Positions 15,640-23,814 of a stretch of 58,347 bases of DNA are shown here, one piece after another. A program made the translations under genes and the position numbers. Below the pieces are notes generated by a model. It was given only the letters and a program-made list of their open reading frames with translations, was not told where the DNA came from and did no database searches. Position 1 is the first letter of the stretch; every line of letters begins with the position of its first letter. The stretch covers positions 1-58,347 of the forward strand of contig JAFXFM010000019.1 of the NCBI GenBank assembly GCA_017520545.1. Reading direction: 5' to 3'. Source of the DNA: Alistipes sp. (GTDB lineage: Bacteria; Bacteroidota; Bacteroidia; Bacteroidales; Rikenellaceae).

Positions 15640-17172
15640 ATGGTTACTAAAACATTCAAAATATATACTATTGAAGGCATTGACTATAACGCTGTTATAG
15701 CGAAATACCGTGTATTGTGCGAACAGGGTGAATGGGATATAGACGAGAATAGCATCAGTGTCTATGATGGCAATGCTGAGTTTATCCAAACTCGCAAATC
15801 CCGTAAACCTCTAATGGATTACACCCGTATCCTCAACAAAGCAATATACCTTGTTCATACGATTGCATACCGACACGCAACCAATAGAGAAGAGGGCGTT
15901 GATGGAGCAAGTATTCAGTATTCCGTATTACAGAAGGTTATCGGGGAAGATTCCTATGAATTATTGAGGGCATTGCAGAAGTTGGGTTACATCGAGATAG
16001 ACAGCAAGTACATCATTGGAAATTCGTCAAAGCATTATAAGGTTATTGGCAACATAACCACTGCACAGTGTTCCAATTACACCATCTTGAAGTACATCAA
16101 CAAAACTAAGCAATTATTAAAAGATGCTATCATTAAGCGTTTGGCAACCACTGAATTCAAAACTCTATACGGAGAATCATTTGCTGAAACCTATGTCAGG
16201 AACCTCAACAAGTTTAAGATTAAAGACAAAGTAGGTTTTGATTCATACATCAAGGAACAAATATCATCAGACTCAAACAAAGAACCTTATTATAACTTTA
16301 TTACAGACTCTTTTGAAAGTGATTTGAAGATATATTCTATTGATAATAATAACAGAATTTACCACATATTAACTTCGTTGGAAAGAGAACTAAAAGAGTT
16401 TATAAACATTAGATTCTCAATAGATTGTAAGAATTCACACCCTGTTTTATTTAACTATTTTATTTTTAATAGTAAAGGTATTTCTATTCAATTATCTTAT
16501 TTTATTTCTTCTGTTTTAATTAATATAGATAAGGACAGTATATATCCAACCCCTAACAACTATTATGACACAGAAAAACTCCGTAATATATTGATAAGTA
16601 ACAATATAGAAAAATCAATTATTGCAAAGTTTGCTGATGATGAGTTGTTATATGTATGGAAAACTACCACAGGAAGATTTTGGGACGATATACTTGCCAA
16701 GCATCAAGGAGAGGGGTATAGCAGAGCAGAGATAAAAGAGCAGATGTTTAGAGAGGTGTTCTACTCAAAGTCGCCAAAGATTGCTTGGAAAGAATTTGCT
16801 AAGGAATTCAAGAGACAATATCCGAATGTCTATAACTTGATAATGCGATGGAAAGAACCTCTCAAATACCCTGACTTGCAAGAACATTTAATTGCCCGTA
16901 AGAAGGCGGTTCGTTCGCAAGGTTCAACCATAATGTGTAGTCAAGAGACTGCCCTGCCAAATCTGATGATGGATTTGGAGAGTGAGATATTCAGAGAGGT
17001 GTTAAAGTCTCTGTTTAGAAAGAGAGTCCCCGCTGTTCATATTCACGATGCCATTGTGATACCTGATACCCGTGCAAAGGTTGATATTAACCAAGTCGAA
17101 GCGGTGATGAGAGAAGCGTATAAGAAGATAATAGGTATGCGCCCAACTTTCTCGGTAGATATTTACAAATAA
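15640..17172 (+). CDS. Putative divergent family-A-like polymerase / replication protein
   Basis: 510 residues, with no family recognised outright. Residues about 60-140 look like a winged helix (ASIQYSVLQKVIGEDSYELLRALQKLGYIEI). From residue 235 the order of landmarks resembles the palm/fingers of family A polymerases: NNNRIYHILTSLERELK, then motif-A-like SIDCKNSHPVLF near 260-271, motif-B-like IKEQMFREVFYSK...FKRQYPNVY near 365-398, and motif-C-like HIHDAIVIPD near 467-476 (compare the 'VHDE' of Pol A). It has no 3'-5' exonuclease domain. The function is inferred only; it may replicate the island after excision, and iteron-like repeats precede it. Confidence 0.5.
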   Translation: MVTKTFKIYTIEGIDYNAVIAKYRVLCEQGEWDIDENSISVYDGNAEFIQTRKSRKPLMDYTRILNKAIYLVHTIAYRHATNREEGVDGASIQYSVLQKVIGEDSYELLRALQKLGYIEIDSKYIIGNSSKHYKVIGNITTAQCSNYTILKYINKTKQLLKDAIIKRLATTEFKTLYGESFAETYVRNLNKFKIKDKVGFDSYIKEQISSDSNKEPYYNFITDSFESDLKIYSIDNNNRIYHILTSLERELKEFINIRFSIDCKNSHPVLFNYFIFNSKGISIQLSYFISSVLINIDKDSIYPTPNNYYDTEKLRNILISNNIEKSIIAKFADDELLYVWKTTTGRFWDDILAKHQGEGYSRAEIKEQMFREVFYSKSPKIAWKEFAKEFKRQYPNVYNLIMRWKEPLKYPDLQEHLIARKKAVRSQGSTIMCSQETALPNLMMDLESEIFREVLKSLFRKRVPAVHIHDAIVIPDTRAKVDINQVEAVMREAYKKIIGMRPTFSVDIYK

Positions 17173-17340
17173 AAATCTTTCAGCAGATAACACTATCTGC
17201 CAAAAACAAACATTTTTAACACCTATTTTTTACTTGAATACCTTTTAATAACTATTTGTTATTAAATGTTTTATAACATTTTTTGTCTATCTATTTTTAA
17301 GAATAGACTTTGCAGTTTGAAGTGGGTATATTCATTCTAT

Positions 17341-17523
17341 CTACTCATTTACTTCATTCTTTTTACTTTTGATACCACTCCAATAATGTAGCATACTTGC
17401 TGATTGCTTCTCAGAGGTAGCACGCTTAGAATCTATTGTTCGTTTGGAATGAAAATCCTTCATACTATCTGAAATTTTCTTTCTAACATCATCACTGAGT
17501 TCCCTATAATATCTTTTTGCCAT
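17341..17523 (-). CDS. 60-residue basic hypothetical protein
   Basis: A short Lys/Arg/Ser-rich protein (MAKRYYRELSDDVRKKISDSMKDFHSKRT...). The segment VRKKISDSMKDFHS resembles the small DNA-binding repeat found beside homing-type and integrase genes (NUMOD3-like), but this is a guess. An 8-bp inverted repeat, ATAGTAAA/TTTACTAT, at 17522-17545 overlaps the start codon and could be an operator. It lies between the putative polymerase gene and the integrase, on the integrase strand. Confidence 0.5.
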   Translation of the reverse strand: MAKRYYRELSDDVRKKISDSMKDFHSKRTIDSKRATSEKQSASMLHYWSGIKSKKNEVNE

Positions 17524-17735
17524 AGTAAATTCGTCTGTTTACTATAAATAGTTTCAACTTTGAAAAAAGACTAAAAAATACGATTTTTAGTAAAAAAAAA
17601 TTTCACGGCATATAGGGCAAACTAATCATACCCACCTCTTTGAGAAAATATCAAGAGGAGGGAAACGAGAAAACGGAGTAAATAGGAAGGGGTACCCATT
17701 GCTGACTACCCCACTCCAAATATACAAATACTTAG

Positions 17736-19082
17736 TTATACGAATTTTCTTGCTCGTTCAGCGTATTCTTCTTTGCTGATGCAGATGTATCTCAAAAAGT
17801 TTTCTTCGGTGGTATGCCCTGTTATTGCCATAACCGTAAATGGATCGTGGCACTTCAAATACATATTGGTTGCAAAACTTCTACGAGCAGTATGACTTGT
17901 TACCAACTGCCACTTCTTGTAAGCAATTTGTTTTAAGACTCCACCTTTCTTGTCTATTTTGTAAATATCCTCATCTATTCCTGCTATCATTGCACATTTC
18001 TGAATGTGCTTGTTGTAATGACTTTTATCTCGTGGAATAGGAAGTTCGCCTTGATATTTATTGTATATCTCCACCACCATATCTGAGAGCGGTATTACTA
18101 CTCTCTTCTGTGTTTTATGGGTGTTAATATATAAATTCCGTTTTTCTAAATCCCAAGTTGAGTGATTGAGTATTGACAAATCGCCAAAGCGCAATCCCGT
18201 CTTGCTCGCTATGATGAACAAATCCCTCGATGCCTCTATTCCGTTTCTGCTTCGTTCTAATTTATGCTTTCTGTATAACTCCTCAGTGAATTGAATGTCA
18301 TAAATCCTTTGTAACTCTTCATCGCTGAGGTATATGTGTTCTACGGCAGGTGCTTTGCTTTTCATATTCTTATAACTTGTGTCTTGAAGCAAACCTTCTC
18401 TCTCTGCCTCTTTCAACCAAACTTTGAGAACCGAATTTGTAGCACAAATGGTATGAGGAGCGTAGTTGAACTCCTTTAATAAGAATGATTCAAGTTTTTC
18501 TTCAAAGCGTTTATCGAAAATAGCAAAACTATCACTATAATTAGTGTGAGCAAGAAAAGCATTAAAGCGTTTAAGTACTATTTTGTGATTGGTGATAGAA
18601 TCTTTGCTAATTAGTGTACCTGTGCGTTGATTAACCTTGTGCTCCAAACTATCAATATACTCTTGGAAGAATTGAGTTGGTGTTTTAGTTTTCTTTACAA
18701 TCTCCTCCTTCTCCTTGTTATGATATTTGTCTATTTTTTCTTTGACAAGAGATACCATTTTGCTTTGTATTGGAGGAAGGCATATAGGGGGGTGTATTTT
18801 TCTCCAATTCTTGAAGCATTCGAAAAAATCTATCAAGTCTTTCTCAAGACTATCTAAGAACTTATTTACTCTCTTGTTGTTTCTTGTATCTGCTTGTTTC
18901 TGTTCTCCACTTTCAATGACTATCGCTCGGTGCAGTTTGTTATTCCACCATTGAGGTTTGACAGATTCTCCAAGAGATAGTTTATACCTTCTGTCTAATG
19001 CAAATTCAACATACAAGATAGCATCTTTCTCTTTGTCTGTTTGAGATTTGATGGTGAAACGGAATTTAGGTGCTTTTGCCAT
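17736..19082 (-). CDS. int: Tyrosine-type integrase of the island
   Basis: 448 residues, full length for Bacteroidetes integrases. The N-terminal arm-type domain (residues about 1-90) begins MAKAPKFRFTIKSQ. A SAM-like core-binding domain spans about 140-245 (TPTQFFQEYIDSLE, NHKIVLKRFNAFL). The catalytic domain has Arg in TGLRFGDL near 297, Lys in THKTQKRVVIPL, His-x-x-Arg in HTARRSF near 396, His in TGHTTEE and Tyr in FLRYI near 431. It lies 201 bases from the guaA 3' end, where the integrase of a guaA-targeting island is expected. It is probably the enzyme that made the 12-bp junction repeats. Confidence 0.88.
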   Translation of the reverse strand: MAKAPKFRFTIKSQTDKEKDAILYVEFALDRRYKLSLGESVKPQWWNNKLHRAIVIESGEQKQADTRNNKRVNKFLDSLEKDLIDFFECFKNWRKIHPPICLPPIQSKMVSLVKEKIDKYHNKEKEEIVKKTKTPTQFFQEYIDSLEHKVNQRTGTLISKDSITNHKIVLKRFNAFLAHTNYSDSFAIFDKRFEEKLESFLLKEFNYAPHTICATNSVLKVWLKEAEREGLLQDTSYKNMKSKAPAVEHIYLSDEELQRIYDIQFTEELYRKHKLERSRNGIEASRDLFIIASKTGLRFGDLSILNHSTWDLEKRNLYINTHKTQKRVVIPLSDMVVEIYNKYQGELPIPRDKSHYNKHIQKCAMIAGIDEDIYKIDKKGGVLKQIAYKKWQLVTSHTARRSFATNMYLKCHDPFTVMAITGHTTEENFLRYICISKEEYAERARKFV

Positions 19083-19102
19083 AGTAGTAATAGTTGTTTA
19101 GA

Positions 19103-19110
19103 CAAAGGTA
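19103..19110 (-). promoter_or_regulatory. -7 box of the integrase gene
   Basis: The minus strand reads TACCTTTG, 20 bases before the integrase ATG. The AGGGTGTATTTTT repeats at 19125-19151 lie directly upstream, where recombinase binding could autoregulate the gene. Confidence 0.6.
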
Positions 19111-19124
19111 GTAATAATTATTGA

Positions 19125-19151
19125 AAGGGTGTATTTTTAGGGTGCATTTTT
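19125..19151. repeat. Paired 13-bp repeats, right end of the island
   Basis: AGGGTGTATTTTT followed by AGGGTGCATTTTT. Near-identical units occur in the opposite order at 7945-7970. Possible recombinase arm sites. Confidence 0.45.
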
Positions 19152-19180
19152 TATATTTTGGTTGAAATTTGCATATATGT

Positions 19181-19225
19181 AAAAATCAGCGACTTAAAGG
19201 TTCGAGTCCTCTAAATCGCTGATTT
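19181..19225 (-). terminator. Probable guaA terminator inside the island
   Basis: On the minus strand, AAATCAGCGA pairs with TCGCTGATTT around a 23-base loop and is followed by five T. The loop contains a tRNA-T-arm-like GGTTCGAGTCC on the plus strand. It would terminate guaA transcripts and is supplied by the island. Confidence 0.6.
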
Positions 19226-19282
19226 ATAAATTAATTAAGATTTAATATCGCTGATAGACGATACTGTCTTTTACTCCGTTAT

Positions 19283-19294
19283 TTACTCCCACTC
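19283..19294. repeat. Putative att core, right copy (guaA 3' end)
   Basis: TTACTCCCACTC, encoding on the minus strand the end of guaA (Glu-Trp-Glu-stop). Confidence 0.65.
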
Positions 19295-20590
19295 AATGGT
19301 TGCATTCGGTTTTGGCGAGAGGTCGTAGCATACACGATTTACATTCTTAACCTCCTTCAAAATGCGGTCGGTGATTTTTGCCAAGACAGCCCAATCGATA
19401 TGCTCGATGGTTGCCGTCATCGCATCAACGGTATTTACCGCACGAAGAATTACAGGCCAATCGTACGAACGAGCATTGTCGCGTACACCTACCGACTTAA
19501 AGTCAGGCACAACGGTGAAATACTGCCATACGGTCTTGTCTAAGCCCGCCTTTGCAAACTCCTCACGCAAGATAGCATCCGACTCACGCACTGCCTCCAA
19601 GCGATCGCGAGTGATTGCGCCAAGGCAGCGAACACCCAAGCCCGGACCAGGGAATGGCTGACGATATACCATCTCGTATGGCAAGCCCAACTCCAAACCG
19701 CAAGCACGAACTTCGTCCTTGAAGAGTTGCTTCAACGGCTCTACCAACTCGAACTGCAAATCCTCGGGCAGACCACCCACGTTGTGATGCGACTTAACCA
19801 TCTTTGCAGTTTTTGTACCACTCTCAACGATATCCGGGTAGATTGTACCTTGTCCGAGGAAGTCGATACCCTCCAACTTGCGTGCCTCCTCCTCGAATAC
19901 GCGAATGAACTCGCCGCCGATAATCTTACGCTTCTTCTCCGGATCCTCTACGCCCTCCAACTTTGTGAGGAAACGCTCCGTAGCATCAACATAAACAAGA
20001 TTTGCGCAGAGCTGATTGCGGAACACCTCCACAACGTCCTCCGACTCGCCTTTACGCATCAGACCGTGATTTACGTGAACGCAAACGAGGTTATCGCCGA
20101 TAGCCTTCAACAGCAACGCCGCAACAACCGAACTATCTACTCCACCCGACAATGCGAGCAATACCTTCTTGTTGCCCACCTGCTGGCGAATCAACTCCAC
20201 CTGATCGGCAACAAAGTTTGTCATATTCCAATTCGCCTCCGCCTTACAAGTGTCGAAAACGAACTCTTTTAGCGCCTCTTTGATAGCATCGAGGCTATCT
20301 GTGAATTGTGGCAACTTCTTGTCGCACAATGCTTTATCCCAACCTGCTGCCATTACAGGGTAGCCGGCCTCGTAAATCTCGGGCAGAACGTCAATCTCTA
20401 CCCCATCAATTACGCAGTTAGGTCCTCCGTTGATGATAACACCCTTTACATTTGGCAACGCCTGCAACTCCTTTGCGGTGATGTCGTGTGGGTATATCTC
20501 GCTATATACGCCCAATGCACGAATTGCTCGGGCAACCACAGTGTTCTCGTGACTACCAAGGTCGAGAATCACAATCATATCTTGTTTCAT
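19283..20590 (-). CDS. guaA: GMP synthase with deleted glutaminase active site
   Basis: 435 residues against about 510 usual. The ATP-pyrophosphatase domain is intact (P-loop LALSGGVDSSV near 145), and the C-terminal dimerisation domain is complete to the family end ATIEWE. The N-terminal class I amidotransferase domain keeps its first strands (ILDLGSHENTVVARAIRALGVY and INGGP). Where relatives have GVCYGMQ it reads PVMAAGWDKAL, and after about 25 residues it resumes at LKEFVFDTCKAEANW. Some 85 residues are missing, including the Cys nucleophile and the His and Glu. It should convert XMP to GMP with ammonia, or with a separate glutaminase. It follows guaB after 46 bases. Confidence 0.9.
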   Translation of the reverse strand: MKQDMIVILDLGSHENTVVARAIRALGVYSEIYPHDITAKELQALPNVKGVIINGGPNCVIDGVEIDVLPEIYEAGYPVMAAGWDKALCDKKLPQFTDSLDAIKEALKEFVFDTCKAEANWNMTNFVADQVELIRQQVGNKKVLLALSGGVDSSVVAALLLKAIGDNLVCVHVNHGLMRKGESEDVVEVFRNQLCANLVYVDATERFLTKLEGVEDPEKKRKIIGGEFIRVFEEEARKLEGIDFLGQGTIYPDIVESGTKTAKMVKSHHNVGGLPEDLQFELVEPLKQLFKDEVRACGLELGLPYEMVYRQPFPGPGLGVRCLGAITRDRLEAVRESDAILREEFAKAGLDKTVWQYFTVVPDFKSVGVRDNARSYDWPVILRAVNTVDAMTATIEHIDWAVLAKITDRILKEVKNVNRVCYDLSPKPNATIEWE

Positions 20591-20636
20591 AATGATTTTT
20601 AATTTTTAATTCTTAATTCTTAATTTTTAATTCAAT

Positions 20637-22106
20637 TTACTCTCCACGCGAATAGTTAGGGGTCTCGCGTGTGATGGTGATGTCGTGTGGGTGGTTCTCA
20701 ACTACCGCAGCCGAGGTAATGCGAACAAAACGAGCCTGCTGCAACGCCTCTATATTGCGTGCGCCACAGTAACCCATACCTGCACGAATACCGCCAACCA
20801 ACTGATATACAGTCTCTGCCAACGAGCCCTTGAATGGAACGCGACCTACGATACCCTCCGGAACGAGCTTCATAGCATTCGCCTCGCCGTCTTGGAAGTA
20901 GCGGTCCTTCGAGCCCGCCTTCATCGCATCGATTGAGCCCATACCGCGATAGGTCTTGAACTTACGACCATTGTAGATGATTGTTTCGCCCGGCGACTCC
21001 TCGGTGCCGGCAAACATCGAACCGCACATTACACAAGTGCCACCTGCCGACAACGCCTTAACGATATCGCCCGAGTAGCGCAGACCACCATCGGCAATAA
21101 CGCCAACCTCGCTACCCTTCGCTGCTTTGGCGCAGTCGAAAATAGCAGTCAATTGCGGTACACCTACGCCCGCTATGATGCGTGTGGTGCAGATTGAGCC
21201 CGGACCGATACCAACCTTAATGCCGTCGGCACCAGCCTCGATAAGATATTTTGCAGCCTCGGCTGTGGCGATGTTTCCAACCACGACGTCGAGTTTAGGA
21301 TAAACCTCCTTAATCTTCTTCAACAGCGTTACAACGCCCTTTGAGTGGCCGTGTGCCGAGTCGAGAACTACGGCATCAACACTCTCTGCCACGAGTGCGG
21401 CAACACGCTCCATTGCATCGGGCGTAATGCCGATACCTGCTGCTACACGAAGACGTCCCTTCGAATCCTTGCAAGCGTTCGGGTGGTCTTGTGCCTTTGT
21501 CAAGTCCTTGTATGTAATAAGTCCTACGAGGTGTCCCTCCTTATCAACTACCGGCAACTTCTCGATTTTGTTCGAGAGCAAAACCTCCGCAACATCGGTG
21601 TTCTCGCCCTCGGTTATGGTTACAAGGTTTTCGGAGGTCATAACCTCGTCAATTTTGCGTGTCATATCCTTCTGGAAGCGAAGGTCGCGGTTTGTTACGA
21701 TGCCCACGAGCATACGATTCTCGTCCACTACCGGAATACCTCCAATTTTATTCTCGCGCATCATATCGAGCGCATCGCCTACGGTGTTCTCGCGTGCGAT
21801 GGTTACAGGGTCGTCAATCATACCATTCTCGGCACGCTTCACACGGCGTACCTGTGCAGCCTGCTCGGCGATGCTCATATTCTTGTGGATAACACCGATA
21901 CCACCCTCACGAGCGATTGCAATGGCCATCGGAGCCTCGGTTACGGTATCCATCGCAGCCGAAACAATCGGGATGTTGAGTGTGATGTTGCGCGAAAAGC
22001 GACTCTTGGTGCTAACCTCGCGTGGCAAAACCTCCGAGTATGCCGGAATAAGCAATACATCGTCGAAGGTTAAACCCTCCTGATAAACTCTTTCGTCAAG
22101 GAACAT
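20637..22106 (-). CDS. guaB: Inosine-5'-monophosphate dehydrogenase
   Basis: 489 residues, standard length. A TIM-barrel N-terminus ([19 protein letters not shown]) is followed by two CBS domains at about 95-205, probably sensing adenine/guanine nucleotides. The catalytic loop [11 protein letters not shown] has its Cys near residue 305. The mobile flap region includes [10 protein letters not shown], and the active-site Arg/Tyr segment [11 protein letters not shown] follows. It oxidises IMP to XMP with NAD in the cytoplasm, feeding GuaA encoded directly downstream. A long untranslated leader with a terminator-like hairpin precedes it. Confidence 0.97.
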   Translation of the reverse strand: MFLDERVYQEGLTFDDVLLIPAYSEVLPREVSTKSRFSRNITLNIPIVSAAMDTVTEAPMAIAIAREGGIGVIHKNMSIAEQAAQVRRVKRAENGMIDDPVTIARENTVGDALDMMRENKIGGIPVVDENRMLVGIVTNRDLRFQKDMTRKIDEVMTSENLVTITEGENTDVAEVLLSNKIEKLPVVDKEGHLVGLITYKDLTKAQDHPNACKDSKGRLRVAAGIGITPDAMERVAALVAESVDAVVLDSAHGHSKGVVTLLKKIKEVYPKLDVVVGNIATAEAAKYLIEAGADGIKVGIGPGSICTTRIIAGVGVPQLTAIFDCAKAAKGSEVGVIADGGLRYSGDIVKALSAGGTCVMCGSMFAGTEESPGETIIYNGRKFKTYRGMGSIDAMKAGSKDRYFQDGEANAMKLVPEGIVGRVPFKGSLAETVYQLVGGIRAGMGYCGARNIEALQQARFVRITSAAVVENHPHDITITRETPNYSRGE

Positions 22107-22487
22107 AATGTTGTTAATTTTATTTTGTATTGTTATTACTTTTCGTTTTAAGTTCTTGGCTACTTGGGCAGTTATACCGACATTATGTTTCGGTATTTAC
22201 ATTACCCCCTAAATCCCCCATTAGAAAATGTGGGACTTGGTCCTGCTCCGCAGGATAGTCGTATGCAAAAGAACGGTTGTGAGTTTTGTTACCTATATTT
22301 ATATTATTATTAATTTGTTTTCTGAAAACAAGAAGCGGAGTGCATACGCACTCCGCCCCGTAACTCTTTATCCTTCAGCACCGCACACTGCGCACGCTCC
22401 CACTCTTTGGAACTCCAGAATTTGCGGAGTCTTGCGCTTGCCTATGTTGTGCAGAATATACATTTGCTCAAACTTTTGGCAAAGGTA
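22107..22487 (-). promoter_or_regulatory. guaB promoter and long structured leader
   Basis: The minus strand reads TACCTTTG (complement of 22480-22487), about 370 bases before the guaB ATG. Within the leader, GCGGAGTGC-GTAT-GCACTCCGC (complement of 22335-22356) is followed by TTCTTGTTTTC, resembling a weak intrinsic terminator. Upstream of it lie smaller pairings such as CTCC...GGAG. This layout fits an attenuator or riboswitch-like element, or a small RNA ending at the hairpin. I do not recognise a known riboswitch class. Confidence 0.5.
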
Positions 22488-22530
22488 CAACAAAAAATGC
22501 AAAATGCAAAATGTGAAATACAAAAAAATG

Positions 22531-22558
22531 CAAAAAAAGGCGACCCGAAAGTCGCCTT
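22531..22558 (-). terminator. Terminator of the 222-residue lipoprotein gene
   Basis: On the minus strand, GGCGAC/GTCGCC with loop TTTCGG, then seven T, 23 bases beyond the stop. Confidence 0.9.
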
Positions 22559-22580
22559 AAAAATTGTAAGTGTGAATTTA

Positions 22581-23249
22581 TTACTTCTTCAAGAACTTCG
22601 AAACCGACGAGAACGACTTGCCGATGCGAATAACCTTCTTTGTGCTCAATGTAGCAAGAGAACTCTCTGCTGTATAATCGCTGAACTCGAGTGCGCCGGT
22701 GTAATCAACCTTCATGACCTTGTTGCTTGTGGTCTTTAATGTACCCTTAACAACATAGTTGTCGCCGCTCATCGAAATAGTCAATGTACCATCAACAATA
22801 CCCTCTGCTGCGGTAAGAGACTCTGTTGCAATATCCATCTCCATATATGCGCTACCATAGAGTTCTCCCTCCATCTCAACGGCAGGGAAATAGGTGTTTG
22901 GTTGGAGATTCTCTCCTGTAACCCAATCTGGACCAGCCGAAGTGAAAGAGCCCAAGCCGGTGGTGTTGTCGAGAGCGCACAAATACTCAACAAAGAGAAT
23001 GCCCATACTTACCGGATTTCCCTCTGCGTCGAGGTTAACGGCATCAAGTTCAAGAACGTAATCATTCAAGCCAATTTCGTAGTCATCGCCATAATAATCG
23101 AGGTAACCACCCATAACATTGGTAGATAATGTGTAGTCAGCCTTAACTTCTGGTTCTGGTTCATCACCCCCCCCCTTGTTGTCGTCAGGGTTACAAGCCA
23201 TCATCATTGTTGCGCCAAGCGCCAAAACTGCAAGTAAATACTTTTTCAT
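22581..23249 (-). CDS. Lipoprotein with homopolymeric Gly tract
   Basis: 222 residues. The signal peptide ends at the lipobox MMMAC (Cys near 19), followed by an acidic linker NPDDNKGGGDEPEPE. A beta-rich domain follows (YTLSTNVMGGYLDYYGDDYEIGLNDYVLELDAVN..., later GTLTISMSGDNYVVKGTLKT) resembling lipid-anchored beta-sandwich proteins of gut Bacteroidales with no known function. The C-terminus is basic. The three Gly codons form part of a run of nine G, at a position where a slip would destroy the protein. A monocistronic unit with its own -7 box (complement of 23348-23355) and terminator. Confidence 0.7.
   Translation of the reverse strand: MKKYLLAVLALGATMMMACNPDDNKGGGDEPEPEVKADYTLSTNVMGGYLDYYGDDYEIGLNDYVLELDAVNLDAEGNPVSMGILFVEYLCALDNTTGLGSFTSAGPDWVTGENLQPNTYFPAVEMEGELYGSAYMEMDIATESLTAAEGIVDGTLTISMSGDNYVVKGTLKTTSNKVMKVDYTGALEFSDYTAESSLATLSTKKVIRIGKSFSSVSKFLKK
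23167..23175. repeat. Run of nine C (G on the coding strand)
   Basis: A nine-base homopolymer just after the lipobox codons of the 222-residue lipoprotein gene. Such runs can slip during replication and switch a gene on and off; they are also a common place for sequencing errors. Confidence 0.55.
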
Positions 23250-23347
23250 AATTGTTTGGTTTTAAATTGTTATTAAAATGTAACTGTTTGCTTTCGATTT
23301 GAAATAAAACCGCATTTCGCGTTGTTTTGCGTGTGTTTTATTGTAAT

Positions 23348-23355
23348 GCAAATTT
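23348..23355 (-). promoter_or_regulatory. -7 box of the 222-residue lipoprotein gene
   Basis: The minus strand reads TAAATTTG, with a TTTGC element about 20 bases upstream near 23376. It lies roughly 100 bases before the ATG. Confidence 0.5.
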
Positions 23356-23581
23356 AAGTACAAAAATATGATTATGCAAATTTTTTAATAACTTTTTTGC
23401 ATTTTATTTTACTATTTTGCATTTTTACTGCCACTACCCTATGGGTAGATTACGGATTGTAAGTTAATAGGTAGTAGTGAGTAGGTGGTAGATAACAGTT
23501 GGGAGTTTTCCCTTTTCCCAACTCTACAATAAAATGTTAATAACTCCGCTTGGTGTACTTTTTTATGATATAAAAAAAGCG

Positions 23582-23720
23582 TATCTTTGCACTATGTTTT
23601 TGCAGTGCGTACATATAGTCTCCTTTGTTCAGCTGTGTCGAGAGTCGCAGCAGATGTCGGGGGCAAGCGTGTGCAGATAAAGAGGGTCATTACACAGGTG
23701 TGTAGCGACCTTTTTTATTT
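23582..23720 (+). ncRNA. Structured RNA or attenuated leader upstream of purE
   Basis: A consensus TATCTTTG at 23582-23589 is followed by about 125 bases that fold well. GCTGTGTC-GAGA-GTCGCAGC forms a GNRA-capped hairpin near 23631-23650. CTCCTTT pairs with AAAGAGGG around it. GGTC...GACC with TTTTTTATTT (about 23685-23717) forms a terminator. The ATG of purE lies another 100 bases on. It is either a free small RNA or a transcription attenuator for the pur operon. The conserved GGAAGCAG of SRP RNA and the purine-riboswitch core are absent. Confidence 0.5.
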
Positions 23721-23814
23721 AGGCTACTAGCCTAATGAGTTGAAATATACGATTAAATATTATAAACAAAAAGCCAATGGCCAATGGCTAATGGCTAAAA
23801 GCAAAAAAAGAATT

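Larger units (their letters stand above)
7882..19294. mobile_element. 11.4-kb integrated island at the 3' end of guaA
   Basis: The 12-mer TTACTCCCACTC occurs at 7882-7893 and again at 19283-19294, where it is the complement of the last codons of guaA (GAG TGG GAG TAA). Between them are two tyrosine recombinases, one close to each end, plus an XRE regulator, a putative replication polymerase, small accessory genes and a giant surface lipoprotein. The genes outside are ordinary housekeeping genes. Tyrosine recombinases that use the guaA 3' end as attachment site are established for genomic islands. No conjugation, relaxase, phage-structural or resistance genes are visible, so it is probably a non-conjugative or mobilisable island. 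Confidence 0.75.

Noticed and set aside
15640-17172. 510-residue island protein as the missing DGR reverse transcriptase
   Set aside because: No YxDD box, no QGSPLS-type motif, and motif order does not fit a reverse transcriptase.
23590-23717. SRP (4.5S) RNA or purine riboswitch
   Set aside because: The general hairpin shape and a GCGTGTGC segment recall SRP RNA, but the conserved GGAAGCAG apical motif is missing. The three-way junction core of the purine riboswitch is also not found.
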